A stretch of 13,333 nt of DNA, from contig JAPLMV010000033.1 of the NCBI GenBank assembly GCA_026386835.1, positions 1 through 13,333 of the forward strand. The letters run 5' to 3'. The notes below the pieces were generated by a model, which saw nothing but the letters and a program-made list of their open reading frames with translations, ran no database searches and was not told the DNA's origin. Every line of letters starts with the position of its first letter. The stretch's first letter is position 1. Positions 5,957-13,333 of this stretch are shown here, in pieces. The stretch is from Planctomycetota bacterium. GTDB taxonomy: Bacteria; Planctomycetota; Phycisphaerae; Sedimentisphaerales; Anaerobacaceae. A program made the position numbers and the translations under genes.

Positions 5957-6968
5957 AAAATCGGTCTGCATTTTTATCCTGTTTTTATCGGCAATACCTG
6001 TGATGGGTTCGGACTTTGCCGTCGAGGTTGTAAGCTACAAAAACTTGCACAGTACCGGTCTATATGACGACCCTAATTCTGTTCTTGGGAAACCGACTAC
6101 CTGGGTAGATTTTTTTGGAAAAGCCGCCGCCTGCTCGTTAGTTTATCCTGCATGGAAAGACCCCAACGGTGGCAAACTAATCACTACTATCGCAGAGGAT
6201 GCCAATATTGTTGTTCAATTTGACCATAAAATTTCAGACGACCAGGGGAACCCTTATGGAACGGATTTTCTTGTATTTGGCAATACTCTTTTTCGAGGAG
6301 CCGGTGTTTTTGCCGATATGGAAGAATATTTTATCGTGAGCGATGCAAATGAAAGCGCCGAGCCGGTGATGGTAAGTGTAGCACAAAACGCCGACGGGCC
6401 ATGGTTTACTTTTTCAAACGGGCACTATGGGGACACACCTTTCCCTACAAACGCCTTTGCATGGAACAGGGACACAAATGGCTGGGGAGCGGAGCTTAAC
6501 TGGCTGAAACCGGTCAACCCTGCTTTGAACACTTCTGATTTTATCGGCCATTCGGTCGCCGATGCCATTGAGTTTTATGATGGTTCTGCAGGCGGCACAG
6601 GTTTTGACCTTAAAGACCTCGACCCAAACGATTATGCGGCCCTGGCTGCCGACCCAAATACCGGGCGAAAATGGATTCAATATATAAAAGTTGAATATCT
6701 GCCTGACGGCGACTACGAAGGAGAGATAGACGGTTTCTCCGATGTTGCCGGCGGCGGCGACTACCAACATTCTGTCGGCGACCTTAATATAGACGGCAAG
6801 GTCGACTGTTCCGATTTGATGATTCTCGGGGACTATTGGCGGTACAATATAACAAGCTATAAAGATGCCGGTGTAATTGCAGATTTGTATGAGGATGGCG
6901 TTGTCAACTTTCGCGACTTTGCGGTGTTGGCCAATAATTGGCGAAAATGCACGATCGGATGCAATTGA
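5934..6968 (+). CDS. Secreted surface protein with C-terminal dockerin-like EF-hand pair
   Basis: 344 residues. The start at ATG 5934 overlaps the upstream gene by 23 bp (ATG 5949 is an alternative), so translation is likely coupled. A signal peptide (about 1-25, ending VMG-SD) precedes a large beta-rich domain: DDPNSVLGKPT near 43-53, then IVVQFDHKISDDQGNPYGTD and FLVFGN (about 92-117). VMVSVAQNADGPWFTFSNG follows at about 145-163. I recall the block FDH-I-DD--NPYG-DF-VFGN from uncharacterised cell-surface proteins of Bacteroidota and Planctomycetota, some in B12-related loci. The C-terminus carries two Ca-binding repeats, DLNIDGKVDCSDLMILGDYW (about 282-301) and DLYEDGVVNFRDFAVLANNW (about 316-335). 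This dockerin type I architecture is used in planctomycetes outside cellulosomes and could dock to a cohesin partner or to the cell surface. A B12-related role is inferred from the operon. Confidence 0.78.
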   Translation: MKKCKMYRKSVCIFILFLSAIPVMGSDFAVEVVSYKNLHSTGLYDDPNSVLGKPTTWVDFFGKAAACSLVYPAWKDPNGGKLITTIAEDANIVVQFDHKISDDQGNPYGTDFLVFGNTLFRGAGVFADMEEYFIVSDANESAEPVMVSVAQNADGPWFTFSNGHYGDTPFPTNAFAWNRDTNGWGAELNWLKPVNPALNTSDFIGHSVADAIEFYDGSAGGTGFDLKDLDPNDYAALAADPNTGRKWIQYIKVEYLPDGDYEGEIDGFSDVAGGGDYQHSVGDLNIDGKVDCSDLMILGDYWRYNITSYKDAGVIADLYEDGVVNFRDFAVLANNWRKCTIGCN

Positions 6969-7735
6969 TGCTTAAAAAAGCCTTTACACTTGTGGAATTG
7001 TTGGTGGTCATCTCAGTGATATCATTGATGATGGCCATTATGCTGCCTTCGATGAACGCTGCTCGCCAGCATGGCAAGCAAACTTACTGTCTGAATAACC
7101 TGCGACAAATGTTTATAGCGGTTCAGACTTATACCCAGATGTATGACGAGTATTATCCAATTGCACACTTCATACAGGAAACGGATTCTAAGATTTATGA
7201 ACACTGCTGGGATTTTTCAACAATTACGGAGGTAGCCAGCGGTAAAGTAGAAGTCATCCCCGGCTTATTGTGGCAGGGACAGACAATCGAAAAAGTCCAG
7301 CAGTGTCCATCCTTCAAGGGTAGTTCCAATACTCAATACGACCAGTATACCGGCTATAATTACAACACCAGCTATATAGGTCACGGTGAGGGTGAAACCA
7401 TAGAAACGCCGGCGAGGATGAGTCAGGTTGGCAGACCATCGAAGTGCGCACTTTTTGGCGATGGCCAATGGAGCGGCGGGGCAAACAAATTTATGCGGGC
7501 GCCGAAAAAATGGGCTGGTGATACCAATAACAGCCTGAAAGCTGCCGGCACGCAGGGCTACCGCCATAACGTGAAAACCAACGTGGTCTGGTGCGATGGT
7601 CACACAAGCTCACAAAAAGAGTATTACACCGAAACAGCAACATCCGAAAAGAAAAAGATTGAACGATACAACGAAACTGCTAAAAATAAAATAGGGTTTC
7701 TTTCGCCGGATAACAGCGTTTATGATTTGAAATAA
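6968..7735 (+). CDS. Type II/IV pseudopilin with H-X9-DG domain
   Basis: 255 residues. ATG 6968 shares a base with the upstream stop (TGATG), the classic coupled arrangement; longer in-frame starts such as TTG 6938 lie inside the previous gene. The prepilin leader MLKKA-FTLVELLVV has the required Glu at mature position 5 but Ala rather than Gly before the cut site. The methylated helix continues through VISLMMAIMLPSM. The globular part has NLRQMFIAVQTYTQMYDEYYP and a C-terminal H200-X9-D210-G211 (RHNVKTNVVWCDGH). This is the H-X9-DG signature of a pseudopilin group expanded in Planctomycetota, Verrucomicrobiota and Lentisphaerota. Processing by a PilD-type peptidase and placement in a secretion pseudopilus or on the surface would follow. 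As third gene under the B12 riboswitch it may help export or display the two preceding proteins. It ends 9 bp from the convergent mfd gene. Confidence 0.85.
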   Translation: MLKKAFTLVELLVVISVISLMMAIMLPSMNAARQHGKQTYCLNNLRQMFIAVQTYTQMYDEYYPIAHFIQETDSKIYEHCWDFSTITEVASGKVEVIPGLLWQGQTIEKVQQCPSFKGSSNTQYDQYTGYNYNTSYIGHGEGETIETPARMSQVGRPSKCALFGDGQWSGGANKFMRAPKKWAGDTNNSLKAAGTQGYRHNVKTNVVWCDGHTSSQKEYYTETATSEKKKIERYNETAKNKIGFLSPDNSVYDLK

Positions 7736-7744
7736 CAAAAAAAT

Positions 7745-10700
7745 TCAAACTAAAGGCATTGCAACAGTACCGCTGAATATTTTTCTTAAAATGGTCAGCA
7801 GTGTTTTTGGTTCGAAATAATTTTTTTCCAGTCGCAGATAGACGGTTTTGGGGTCGGGGATGCTGATTGTTCCTGTAGTTTTTGCAAATAGAGAAGCTGT
7901 TTTATTGCCGGCGTCGCTGCCGAAAGAGAAAACCAGATTCTGGCCTGAAGCAACGATTGATTTTATATCGTACCTGTCTGCTTTTATTCGCAGCTCTGCC
8001 AGTTCGAGCAGCAGTTTCACGTCTTCCGGCACTTGGCCGTACACATCGGTTAATTCGTTTTGGATTTGTTTTAAATCGTCTTTTTTTCCTGCGATGCTGA
8101 TTTTGCGGTAAACTTCCATTCGATGCCTGTCGGATGGGATGTAATTTTTCGGTACATAAGCCGCAAATCCGAGGTCGATAACAGCGGCTGGCATTGATTC
8201 AATCGGCTCATTCTTTAATCGTTTAACCGCATCAGCCAAAAGTTGGCAGTACATCTGGAAGCCCACCATTTGAATGTGGCCGGACTGTTCAGAGCCGAGA
8301 ATGTTGCCTGCGCCGCGAATTTCCAAATCTCGCAGGGCGATTCTAAAGCCGGCCCCTAAATGGGAATATTCCTCGATGGCTTTGAGGCGTCTTGCCGCCA
8401 AAGGCGTAATTGTTCTTGAGGCAGGCAGGAGCATGTAGGCATAAGCGCGGTGTTTGTATCTGCCGACCCTGCCCCGAAGCTGGTGCAGCTCGGCAAGGCC
8501 GAAGCGGTCGGCGTTATCGATGAAAATCGTATTTGCGTTTGGGATATCAAGTCCCGATTCGATGATTGTCGTGCACACAAGGACGTTAATTTTGCCGAGC
8601 ACAAAATCTATCATCGCCTTTTCAAGTTCCCTTTTGGTCATTTGGCCGTGAGCTATAGAAATTTTAACATCGTCATTATTGAAAAGTTTTTGAATTTCCC
8701 AAGCCTTTTTTTCGATTGATTTGACGCGGTTATGCAGAAAAAAAACCTGTCCCTGGCGATCGAGTTCCTGCAGTATGCCTTTTTTTATCAGTTCGTTGTT
8801 ATAGGCAGTTACGGAGGTAACTATGCTGCGTCTATCGAGCGGGGGAGTGCCGAGCGAGCTTATATCCCGCAGGCCGAGCATCGCCATGTGGAGCGTCCGC
8901 GGGATGGGGGTGGCCGTCATCGTAAGGATGTCAACATTAATGCGGAGCTTTTTTAGTTTTTCCTTATGCTCGACGCCGAACCGCTGTTCCTCATCGACTA
9001 TTACAAGGCCCAGGTCATTAAAGCCGACATCGTGACTTAGGAGACGATGTGTCCCTATGAGTATATCGACCTTGCCTTTTTTTGCCCGCTCGACAATGTC
9101 TTTTGCCTGCCTGTGTGTTTTGAAACGGTTGAGCACCTCGACGCAGACAGGAAAATCGGCAAAACGTTCGGTGAATGTTCTTGCGTGCTGGACCGAAAGC
9201 ACCGTTGTCGGGACCAGGACAGCAACCTGTTTTCCATTTTCGACGGCCTTAAACGCTGCCCGCATTGCAAGTTCGGTTTTTCCATATCCGACATCGCCGC
9301 ACAGAAGCCGATCCATCGCAAAGGGTTGCTGCATATCGGCCTTGATTTGTTCGGCGGCGGTAATCTGGTCTGGCGTCTCCTGATATGGAAATGATTCCTC
9401 GAATTCCCCCTGCCAGTTTAAATCGGGTTTGAATTCGAAGCCGCCTGTCGTCTGACGCTTTGCCTGAATCTCAAGCAGCTCGACGGCAAGGTCTTTGACG
9501 GATTGTGCAGCTTTTTCCTTCTGGTTTTGCCATTTTTTAGAACCGACCTTGCTTAATTTGGGGCGTTTTGGGCTTGTGCCGATGTATTTCTGCACAAGTG
9601 CAATGTTGGTAACCGAGACGTGGATTTTGACAGCGCCGTCGTACTCGATTGTGAGATACTCGGACTTGCCTTGTTTTTCCTCTATCGATTTGAGGCCGAG
9701 AAATTTCCCGATGCCGTAAGAGGAGTGAACAACATAGTCACCTGCCTGAAGGTCGGTGAGTGTATCCACAGGCAAAGTCGTACCGATAGGCCGCTGACTT
9801 CGCCGCAGGGCATATTGGCCGAACAATTCGTGATGGCTGATTATTATTGTGTTTAGCGATTCAATGATAAAGCCCTGATTGATGAAGCCCGCCAGCAGGT
9901 GAAAATTAGACGGCAGTTCGTTATTATCCCCAGTTATGATTTCGGTTATGCGTTTGATTTCAGCGGCGGCCTCGCAGTATAAGTAAACGGTTTTTCCGGT
10001 TTTTGCCTGCTGGAATAATTCATCGAGTGCATCTTTGCCGCCTGCCCATAGAGAAGCGGCTGTTCGCTGAAACTGTTGTACGTTTTTTATATCGAGCTTT
10101 AGAAAATCGCCCGGCCGCGAGGCGGCGAACCTGCAGATGTGCAGTTGCGTGAATTTCTGGATTGTTTTATATATATCGGCCCAGTTGTAAAGCTCATTTG
10201 CGGCGTTCAGCCGTTCGACGAAGATATTTGCGACCTCTTCAATTGTGGTCGGCTCATCGAGAATTATGATAGTGTCGCAAGGCAGGATATTTAGGAAAAG
10301 CTCCCTGTCTTCTATCGTTGTGCCGCGCACCGCTGAAATTATATCAATGCTTTTTATCTGCTCGGTGGATCGCTGGGTGTCGAGATTGATTTGGCGGATA
10401 CTTTCTATGGTGTCGCCGAAAAATTCAATTCTTATTGCGTCGGCGTTTTGAGCCAGGCCGACGGTTTTATTTTCTTCAAGGGTAATTTTACCGCTGACTA
10501 ACGGCGCATAAATATCGATGATGCCGCCGCGGCGGGCGAACTGGCCGGGCAAATCAATCTGTTCAACCTCTTCGAAGCTGTTGTCAATCAGCCAGCCGAC
10601 TATTTGCTCCGGTGACAATTGTTGACTGATATTTAACCCAAGGCGGCTTTGTGCAAGTGCCTGCGGTTTTGGTATCGGCTGACAAATCGCCTGTATGGAG

Positions 10701-11050
10701 GCGGGGATAACAAGATTATTTTGGCCTGAAAGTAATTTAAGAGCGACTCTTAATCTCTCGGCTCTGATTTCGTCGGTTGCATCGGCTATGTTGATTTGCC
10801 CTTCCCATGCGGGCAAAGTTTCGATATTTTTGCCTCCGAAGGTAATAATATCGTCGGCAACCTTGTCGGCGTCATCGATATGCGGGCAGATGTAAAGTAT
10901 GGGCCTGTTGAGCTTTTCGCAAACCAACTCTGCCAGCATAGGCGCAAAGGACCCCCATGTCCCCTCGACTTTTACCGCCCCCTCCGATGCCTTTGCGGTC
11001 GAAAGTTGGGAGATTATCTGCGAAACTATCTGGTCTCGCAAAAGCTCCAT
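7745..11050 (-). CDS. mfd: Transcription-repair coupling factor Mfd
   Basis: 1101 residues, full length against about 1150 in E. coli. Mfd removes RNA polymerase stalled at DNA damage and recruits UvrA for nucleotide excision repair. The N-terminal UvrB-like module covers about residues 1-340. The RNA-polymerase-interacting domain begins at GDYVVHSSYGIGKFLG (about 437) and runs to about 510. The RecG-like translocase has QxxAAEQI, Walker A GDVGYGKTE (about 585-593), VDEEQRFGVEH (about 683), TMTATPIPRTL, STIIESG-type motif V as CTTIIESGLDIP, and the TRG region ending in LHQLRGRVGR (about 850-860). The autoinhibitory C-terminal domain has FAAYVPKNYIP and YRKI. All ATPase motifs look intact. The start ATG (11048-11050 on the complement) has no clear Shine-Dalgarno. 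It faces the B12 cassette with no terminator between them, so the two transcripts probably run into each other. Confidence 0.98.
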   Translation of the reverse strand: MELLRDQIVSQIISQLSTAKASEGAVKVEGTWGSFAPMLAELVCEKLNRPILYICPHIDDADKVADDIITFGGKNIETLPAWEGQINIADATDEIRAERLRVALKLLSGQNNLVIPASIQAICQPIPKPQALAQSRLGLNISQQLSPEQIVGWLIDNSFEEVEQIDLPGQFARRGGIIDIYAPLVSGKITLEENKTVGLAQNADAIRIEFFGDTIESIRQINLDTQRSTEQIKSIDIISAVRGTTIEDRELFLNILPCDTIIILDEPTTIEEVANIFVERLNAANELYNWADIYKTIQKFTQLHICRFAASRPGDFLKLDIKNVQQFQRTAASLWAGGKDALDELFQQAKTGKTVYLYCEAAAEIKRITEIITGDNNELPSNFHLLAGFINQGFIIESLNTIIISHHELFGQYALRRSQRPIGTTLPVDTLTDLQAGDYVVHSSYGIGKFLGLKSIEEKQGKSEYLTIEYDGAVKIHVSVTNIALVQKYIGTSPKRPKLSKVGSKKWQNQKEKAAQSVKDLAVELLEIQAKRQTTGGFEFKPDLNWQGEFEESFPYQETPDQITAAEQIKADMQQPFAMDRLLCGDVGYGKTELAMRAAFKAVENGKQVAVLVPTTVLSVQHARTFTERFADFPVCVEVLNRFKTHRQAKDIVERAKKGKVDILIGTHRLLSHDVGFNDLGLVIVDEEQRFGVEHKEKLKKLRINVDILTMTATPIPRTLHMAMLGLRDISSLGTPPLDRRSIVTSVTAYNNELIKKGILQELDRQGQVFFLHNRVKSIEKKAWEIQKLFNNDDVKISIAHGQMTKRELEKAMIDFVLGKINVLVCTTIIESGLDIPNANTIFIDNADRFGLAELHQLRGRVGRYKHRAYAYMLLPASRTITPLAARRLKAIEEYSHLGAGFRIALRDLEIRGAGNILGSEQSGHIQMVGFQMYCQLLADAVKRLKNEPIESMPAAVIDLGFAAYVPKNYIPSDRHRMEVYRKISIAGKKDDLKQIQNELTDVYGQVPEDVKLLLELAELRIKADRYDIKSIVASGQNLVFSFGSDAGNKTASLFAKTTGTISIPDPKTVYLRLEKNYFEPKTLLTILRKIFSGTVAMPLV

Positions 11051-11104
11051 AAACTTTTATCAACTTTAACAAGGCCTAACTTAGCGTAGCCGGAACCAAG
11101 AAGT

Positions 11105-11147
11105 TAGATTAAAAAAAACGCTGTAACCTTTCGTAAGATACTATACA
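11105..11147 (+). repeat. Degenerate direct repeat, copy 1
   Basis: The stretch TAGATT..AAAAACGCTGTAACCT..CGTAAGATACTATAC recurs, in the same orientation, at 12160-12205 on the far side of the 268-residue gene; TTCGTAAGATACTA occurs again exactly at 12251-12264. In the aligned core (AAAAAyGCTGTAACCTyTyGTAA) only a few positions differ. The surrounding 226-bp gap before mfd contains nothing else that I can support. Confidence 0.45.
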
Positions 11148-11276
11148 AATTATGCTCTACATCTTGCAGGTGAGCTAAAAGCTGTCTATCCTACAGATTT
11201 TCTATCACAAAGAGACATTACTAATCTTTGTTTTGTTGTTTCCGTTTAATTATCAAAGGCATTTTTGCGATTCCTA

Positions 11277-12083
11277 TTAAAATTTGGGTATTTTTGTTGG
11301 GTTCCATCTTACGTTAGACAGTTTTATGCCATCCTTTTCATAAAGAATCACATCATTTTTAACGGTGCATTCGATTATATTACCGTCTACAAGAATAATA
11401 AATATTTGTCTTATCCTTTTGTCACGCCTTAGATACTCCTCGTCGGCGGATATATTGAACCTATCCCAGTCAGGAGATAAATTATTGAAATTATCCCCAC
11501 CAACCTCGAAAAATAAAACTGTATCCCCAGAGATATCCTTCAATTTCAGATTTGACAGATTTTTATTAAATCCATACCCCCTTGCAGAAATGTAATAGCG
11601 TCCTGTTTCTCCTGTTTCAACATTGAGCTCATCCACATAGACCTTTATATCATATGCCCATTTTTCAGCAGCTGGCAGATTTCCTTGGTGATACTGGGAA
11701 TATTTTATTAATGCTTCCCGGAGGTCATTAAGATGTACACTGACTGATTGCTCCTGGGCAGATTTTGAAGATTTTAAGCGAATCCTGTCTATTTGGGGAA
11801 GACAAAGCGGAAGCAGAAAAACAAGCGATGCCACTGATATAATTATCATAATCACAGGTAATTCATAAGTAGGAATTTTTTTGAAGAAAAAAACTATAAT
11901 ACTGAACAGACCTAATATGATTCCAACAAAAAAGATTGGTGTACTATAGAAAAAGATGTCTACCATTATCGCGTCAATAATATTACATGCATTCGAAAAA
12001 TAAGATAACATCGTAAAAGAAACAACCAATACTGCTACTATAAGCATAATCAATATATATATTTTACATATTCTTAATAACAT
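11277..12083 (-). CDS. Membrane-anchored protein with pseudopilin-like C-terminal domain
   Basis: 268 residues. Three hydrophobic helices fill about residues 5-100 (MLIVAVLVVSFTML, FFYSTPIFFVGIILGLFSIIV in pieces, and LPVIMIIISVASLVFLLPLCL). A soluble domain follows. Its pattern matches the globular domain of H-X9-DG pseudopilins: LREALIKYSQYHQGNLPAAEKW (about 121-142), a YGFNKNLSNLKLKDI segment (about 170-184), DTVLFFEV, and IIILVDGNIIE-type (VDGNIIECTV), ending NVRWNP. The His of H-X9-DG is not obvious, and there is no prepilin leader. The domain therefore appears to have been moved onto a polytopic anchor. Start ATG at 12081-12083 lacks a Shine-Dalgarno. The gene and its flanks are visibly richer in A+T than mfd and transketolase and are bordered by direct repeats, hinting at later insertion. 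Role unknown. Confidence 0.65.
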   Translation of the reverse strand: MLLRICKIYILIMLIVAVLVVSFTMLSYFSNACNIIDAIMVDIFFYSTPIFFVGIILGLFSIIVFFFKKIPTYELPVIMIIISVASLVFLLPLCLPQIDRIRLKSSKSAQEQSVSVHLNDLREALIKYSQYHQGNLPAAEKWAYDIKVYVDELNVETGETGRYYISARGYGFNKNLSNLKLKDISGDTVLFFEVGGDNFNNLSPDWDRFNISADEEYLRRDKRIRQIFIILVDGNIIECTVKNDVILYEKDGIKLSNVRWNPTKIPKF

Positions 12084-12159
12084 ATGTTTAACCGCTATCT
12101 GTTTTACCCTCTAATCTAACAAACCTATTCATCCTATTTACCTAACCCAGTGTATCTGG

Positions 12160-12205
12160 ATAGATTTTTCAAAAATGCTGTAACCTCTTGTAAATACAGA
12201 TAGAT
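12160..12205 (+). repeat. Degenerate direct repeat, copy 2
   Basis: Second copy of the element at 11105-11147 (TAGATTTTTCAAAAATGCTG, then TAACCTCTTGTAAATAC). An extra piece, TTCGTAAGATACTA, lies at 12251-12264. The remainder of the 347-bp gap between the membrane-protein gene and transketolase (12084-12430) holds the nested inverted repeat at 12291-12362; I see no gene and no convincing promoter in it. Confidence 0.45.
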
Positions 12206-12290
12206 ACAAACACTGTCAAAAATATCTTGTGCGCCGTGTGCAACATTTTATTCGTAAGATACTACTACCCAATAACATTTGATTTTGTAT

Positions 12291-12362
12291 TGTCATTCCA
12301 GCGAAAGCTGGAATCCAGGCCGTAATATAAACTACTGGATACCTGCTTTCGCAGGTATGACA
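12291..12362. repeat. Nested inverted repeat, REPIN/MITE-like
   Basis: Two hairpins, ATTCCAGC-GAAA-GCTGGAAT (12295-12314) and ATACCTGC-TTTC-GCAGGTAT (12339-12358), stand in mirror order. Outer arms TGTCAT (12291-12296) and ATGACA (12357-12362), and inner arms ATCCAG (12313-12318) and CTGGAT (12335-12340), are also complementary, so the 72 bp folds either as two stems or as one long one. This is the well-known dispersed repeat family built on GTCATTCC...GGAATCCAG, found in many bacterial phyla. It lies 69 bp after the transketolase stop and could serve as a transcription stop or mRNA-stabilising end in either direction. Confidence 0.85.
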
Positions 12363-12430
12363 AATCTTTTAACTGTTTGGGTACCTACTTATAAATTCAA
12401 ATGTTACGAAGTACTAAAGTTTCTTTTCAA

Positions 12431-13333
12431 TTATTTTAAACCTTCGATGGTTTTTTTCGCAGCGGCCACAACATTCGGAATTGTAATGCCGAATTTTTCG
12501 TAACAAACTTTCGCCGGAGCAGAGGCGCCGAACGACGTCATCCCGACGAATATGCCTTTGTCGCCAAGCCATTTGCACCATCCCTGTTCAATACCGGCTT
12601 CGATGCCGACCCTTGCTTTGACGGCAGGGGGGATAACCGTATCCTGGTAGCCCTTATCCTGCTTTTTGAATAATTCCCAGCATGGCATGCTCACCACCTG
12701 CGCCTTGATTCCCTCTGTTGCCAGTTTCTCTGCGGCACTTAAGGCCATGGAAACCTCCGAGCCGGTAGCAAGAAGCAATACGTCGGGCTTCTCTGCGGCA
12801 AGAAGGGTGTAAGCGCCTTTGTTCAGATTGGATGCGGAATGATATTTTTGCTGGTCGAGAACAGGTAATCCCTGCCGAGTTAGAATCAGGGCGACCGGAC
12901 CATTTTTGTATTCCAGAATAAACTTCCATGCCGCCACAGTCTCGTTGGCATCGGCGGGGCGGAACACAAGCAAATTCGGTATTGCCCGCAAGGCAGCGAA
13001 GTGCTCTACCGGCTGATGTGTCGGCCCATCTTCACCGAGGCCTATGCTGTCGTGCGTGAATACAAATATAGTCGGATATTTTGAAAGGGCTGCAACGCGA
13101 ATTGCCGGCCGCATATAGTCTGAGAAAACTAAGAATGTTCCGCCATAAGCCCTTGCCAGTCCGCTGACGGCGATACCATTCATTATTGAGCCCATTGCAT
13201 GCTCTCTGACGCCGTATCTTATATATCTGCCGTCATAAGCATTTTTTTGGAAATCCTTTGCACCTGTGAACAAGGTATTGTTGGAAGGCGTCAAATCCGC
13301 CGAGCCGCCGAGAATCAGCGGCAGCTTCGGCAT
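12431..13333 (-). CDS. tkt: Transketolase, C-terminal 300 residues, cut by the right edge
   Basis: Transketolase moves two-carbon ketol units between sugar phosphates in the pentose phosphate pathway using thiamine diphosphate. The visible part is the pyrimidine-binding domain and the C-terminal domain. LILGGSADLTPSN comes first. IRYGVREHAMGSIMNGIA carries the catalytic Glu that activates the cofactor. GGTFLVFSDYMRPAIR precedes HDSIGLGEDGPTHQPVEHFAALRAIPNL, the family hallmark. The C-terminal domain has LLLATGSEVSMAL and VVSMPCWELF. The Met at the right edge is an internal residue; the N-terminal diphosphate-binding half and true start lie beyond the window. No frameshift or missing catalytic residue is seen. 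Its link to the other genes here is positional only. Confidence 0.97.
   Translation of the reverse strand: MPKLPLILGGSADLTPSNNTLFTGAKDFQKNAYDGRYIRYGVREHAMGSIMNGIAVSGLARAYGGTFLVFSDYMRPAIRVAALSKYPTIFVFTHDSIGLGEDGPTHQPVEHFAALRAIPNLLVFRPADANETVAAWKFILEYKNGPVALILTRQGLPVLDQQKYHSASNLNKGAYTLLAAEKPDVLLLATGSEVSMALSAAEKLATEGIKAQVVSMPCWELFKKQDKGYQDTVIPPAVKARVGIEAGIEQGWCKWLGDKGIFVGMTSFGASAPAKVCYEKFGITIPNVVAAAKKTIEGLK

Noticed and set aside
7848..10895. Many + strand open frames opposite mfd
   Set aside because: They are shadows of the mfd coding frame; none has a ribosome site or recognisable motif.
11127..11246. 40-codon frame between stops with protein-like content (YALHLAGELKAVYP)
   Set aside because: It has no start codon or ribosome site and is short enough to be open by chance. 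It may be a remnant, but I recognise no family.
12279..12503. 74-codon open frame containing HSSESWNPG and WIPAFAGMT
   Set aside because: This peptide is the well-known spurious translation of the GTCATTCC-type inverted repeat; the rest runs antisense into the transketolase 3' end.
1..13333. CRISPR array, tRNA, rRNA or transposase
   Set aside because: I saw no regularly spaced repeats, no cloverleaf with CCA-adjacent acceptor, no ribosomal RNA blocks and no transposase or integrase motifs.

Overview
The window looks like chromosomal DNA from a Gram-negative bacterium of the Planctomycetota/Verrucomicrobiota/Lentisphaerota group, most likely a Phycisphaerae (Sedimentisphaerales-like) planctomycete. 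The clues are a PEP-CTERM sorting tail, a dockerin-like EF-hand pair on a secreted non-enzymatic protein, and a pseudopilin of the H-X9-DG type. These occur together in that group. No 16S or other phylogenetic marker is present beyond Mfd and transketolase, so this placement is an inference.

Left part (1-3765, + strand): the end of a surface-glycan gene cluster. In order it holds the C-terminal half of an NAD-dependent sugar epimerase/dehydratase, a class I SAM methyltransferase interrupted by one in-frame TAA, a soluble family-2 glycosyltransferase, and a large polytopic membrane protein. The last three overlap or nearly abut, as in an operon. Just beyond (3804-3968) lies what looks like a decayed PEP-CTERM gene tail.

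Middle part (3970-7735, + strand): a tail-anchored coiled-coil protein of unknown function with its own promoter. It is followed by a clear cobalamin (B12) riboswitch, a strong intrinsic terminator, a cluster of palindromes, and then three translationally coupled secreted or surface genes. These are a small PEP-CTERM protein whose core resembles the C-terminal domain of transcobalamin (DUF4430-type), a dockerin-bearing surface protein, and an H-X9-DG pseudopilin. This B12-controlled cassette is the most interesting part of the window. I read it as a candidate surface cobalamin capture or assembly module that encodes no TonB receptor or ABC transporter here.

Right part (7745-13333, - strand): full-length mfd, which converges on the B12 cassette with a 9-bp gap; a membrane-anchored protein with a pseudopilin-like C-terminal domain; and the C-terminal 300 residues of transketolase running off the right edge. 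The A+T-rich gaps around the membrane protein carry a degenerate direct repeat on both sides and a 72-bp nested inverted repeat of the widespread REPIN/MITE type. I saw no tRNA, rRNA, CRISPR array, transposase or phage gene.
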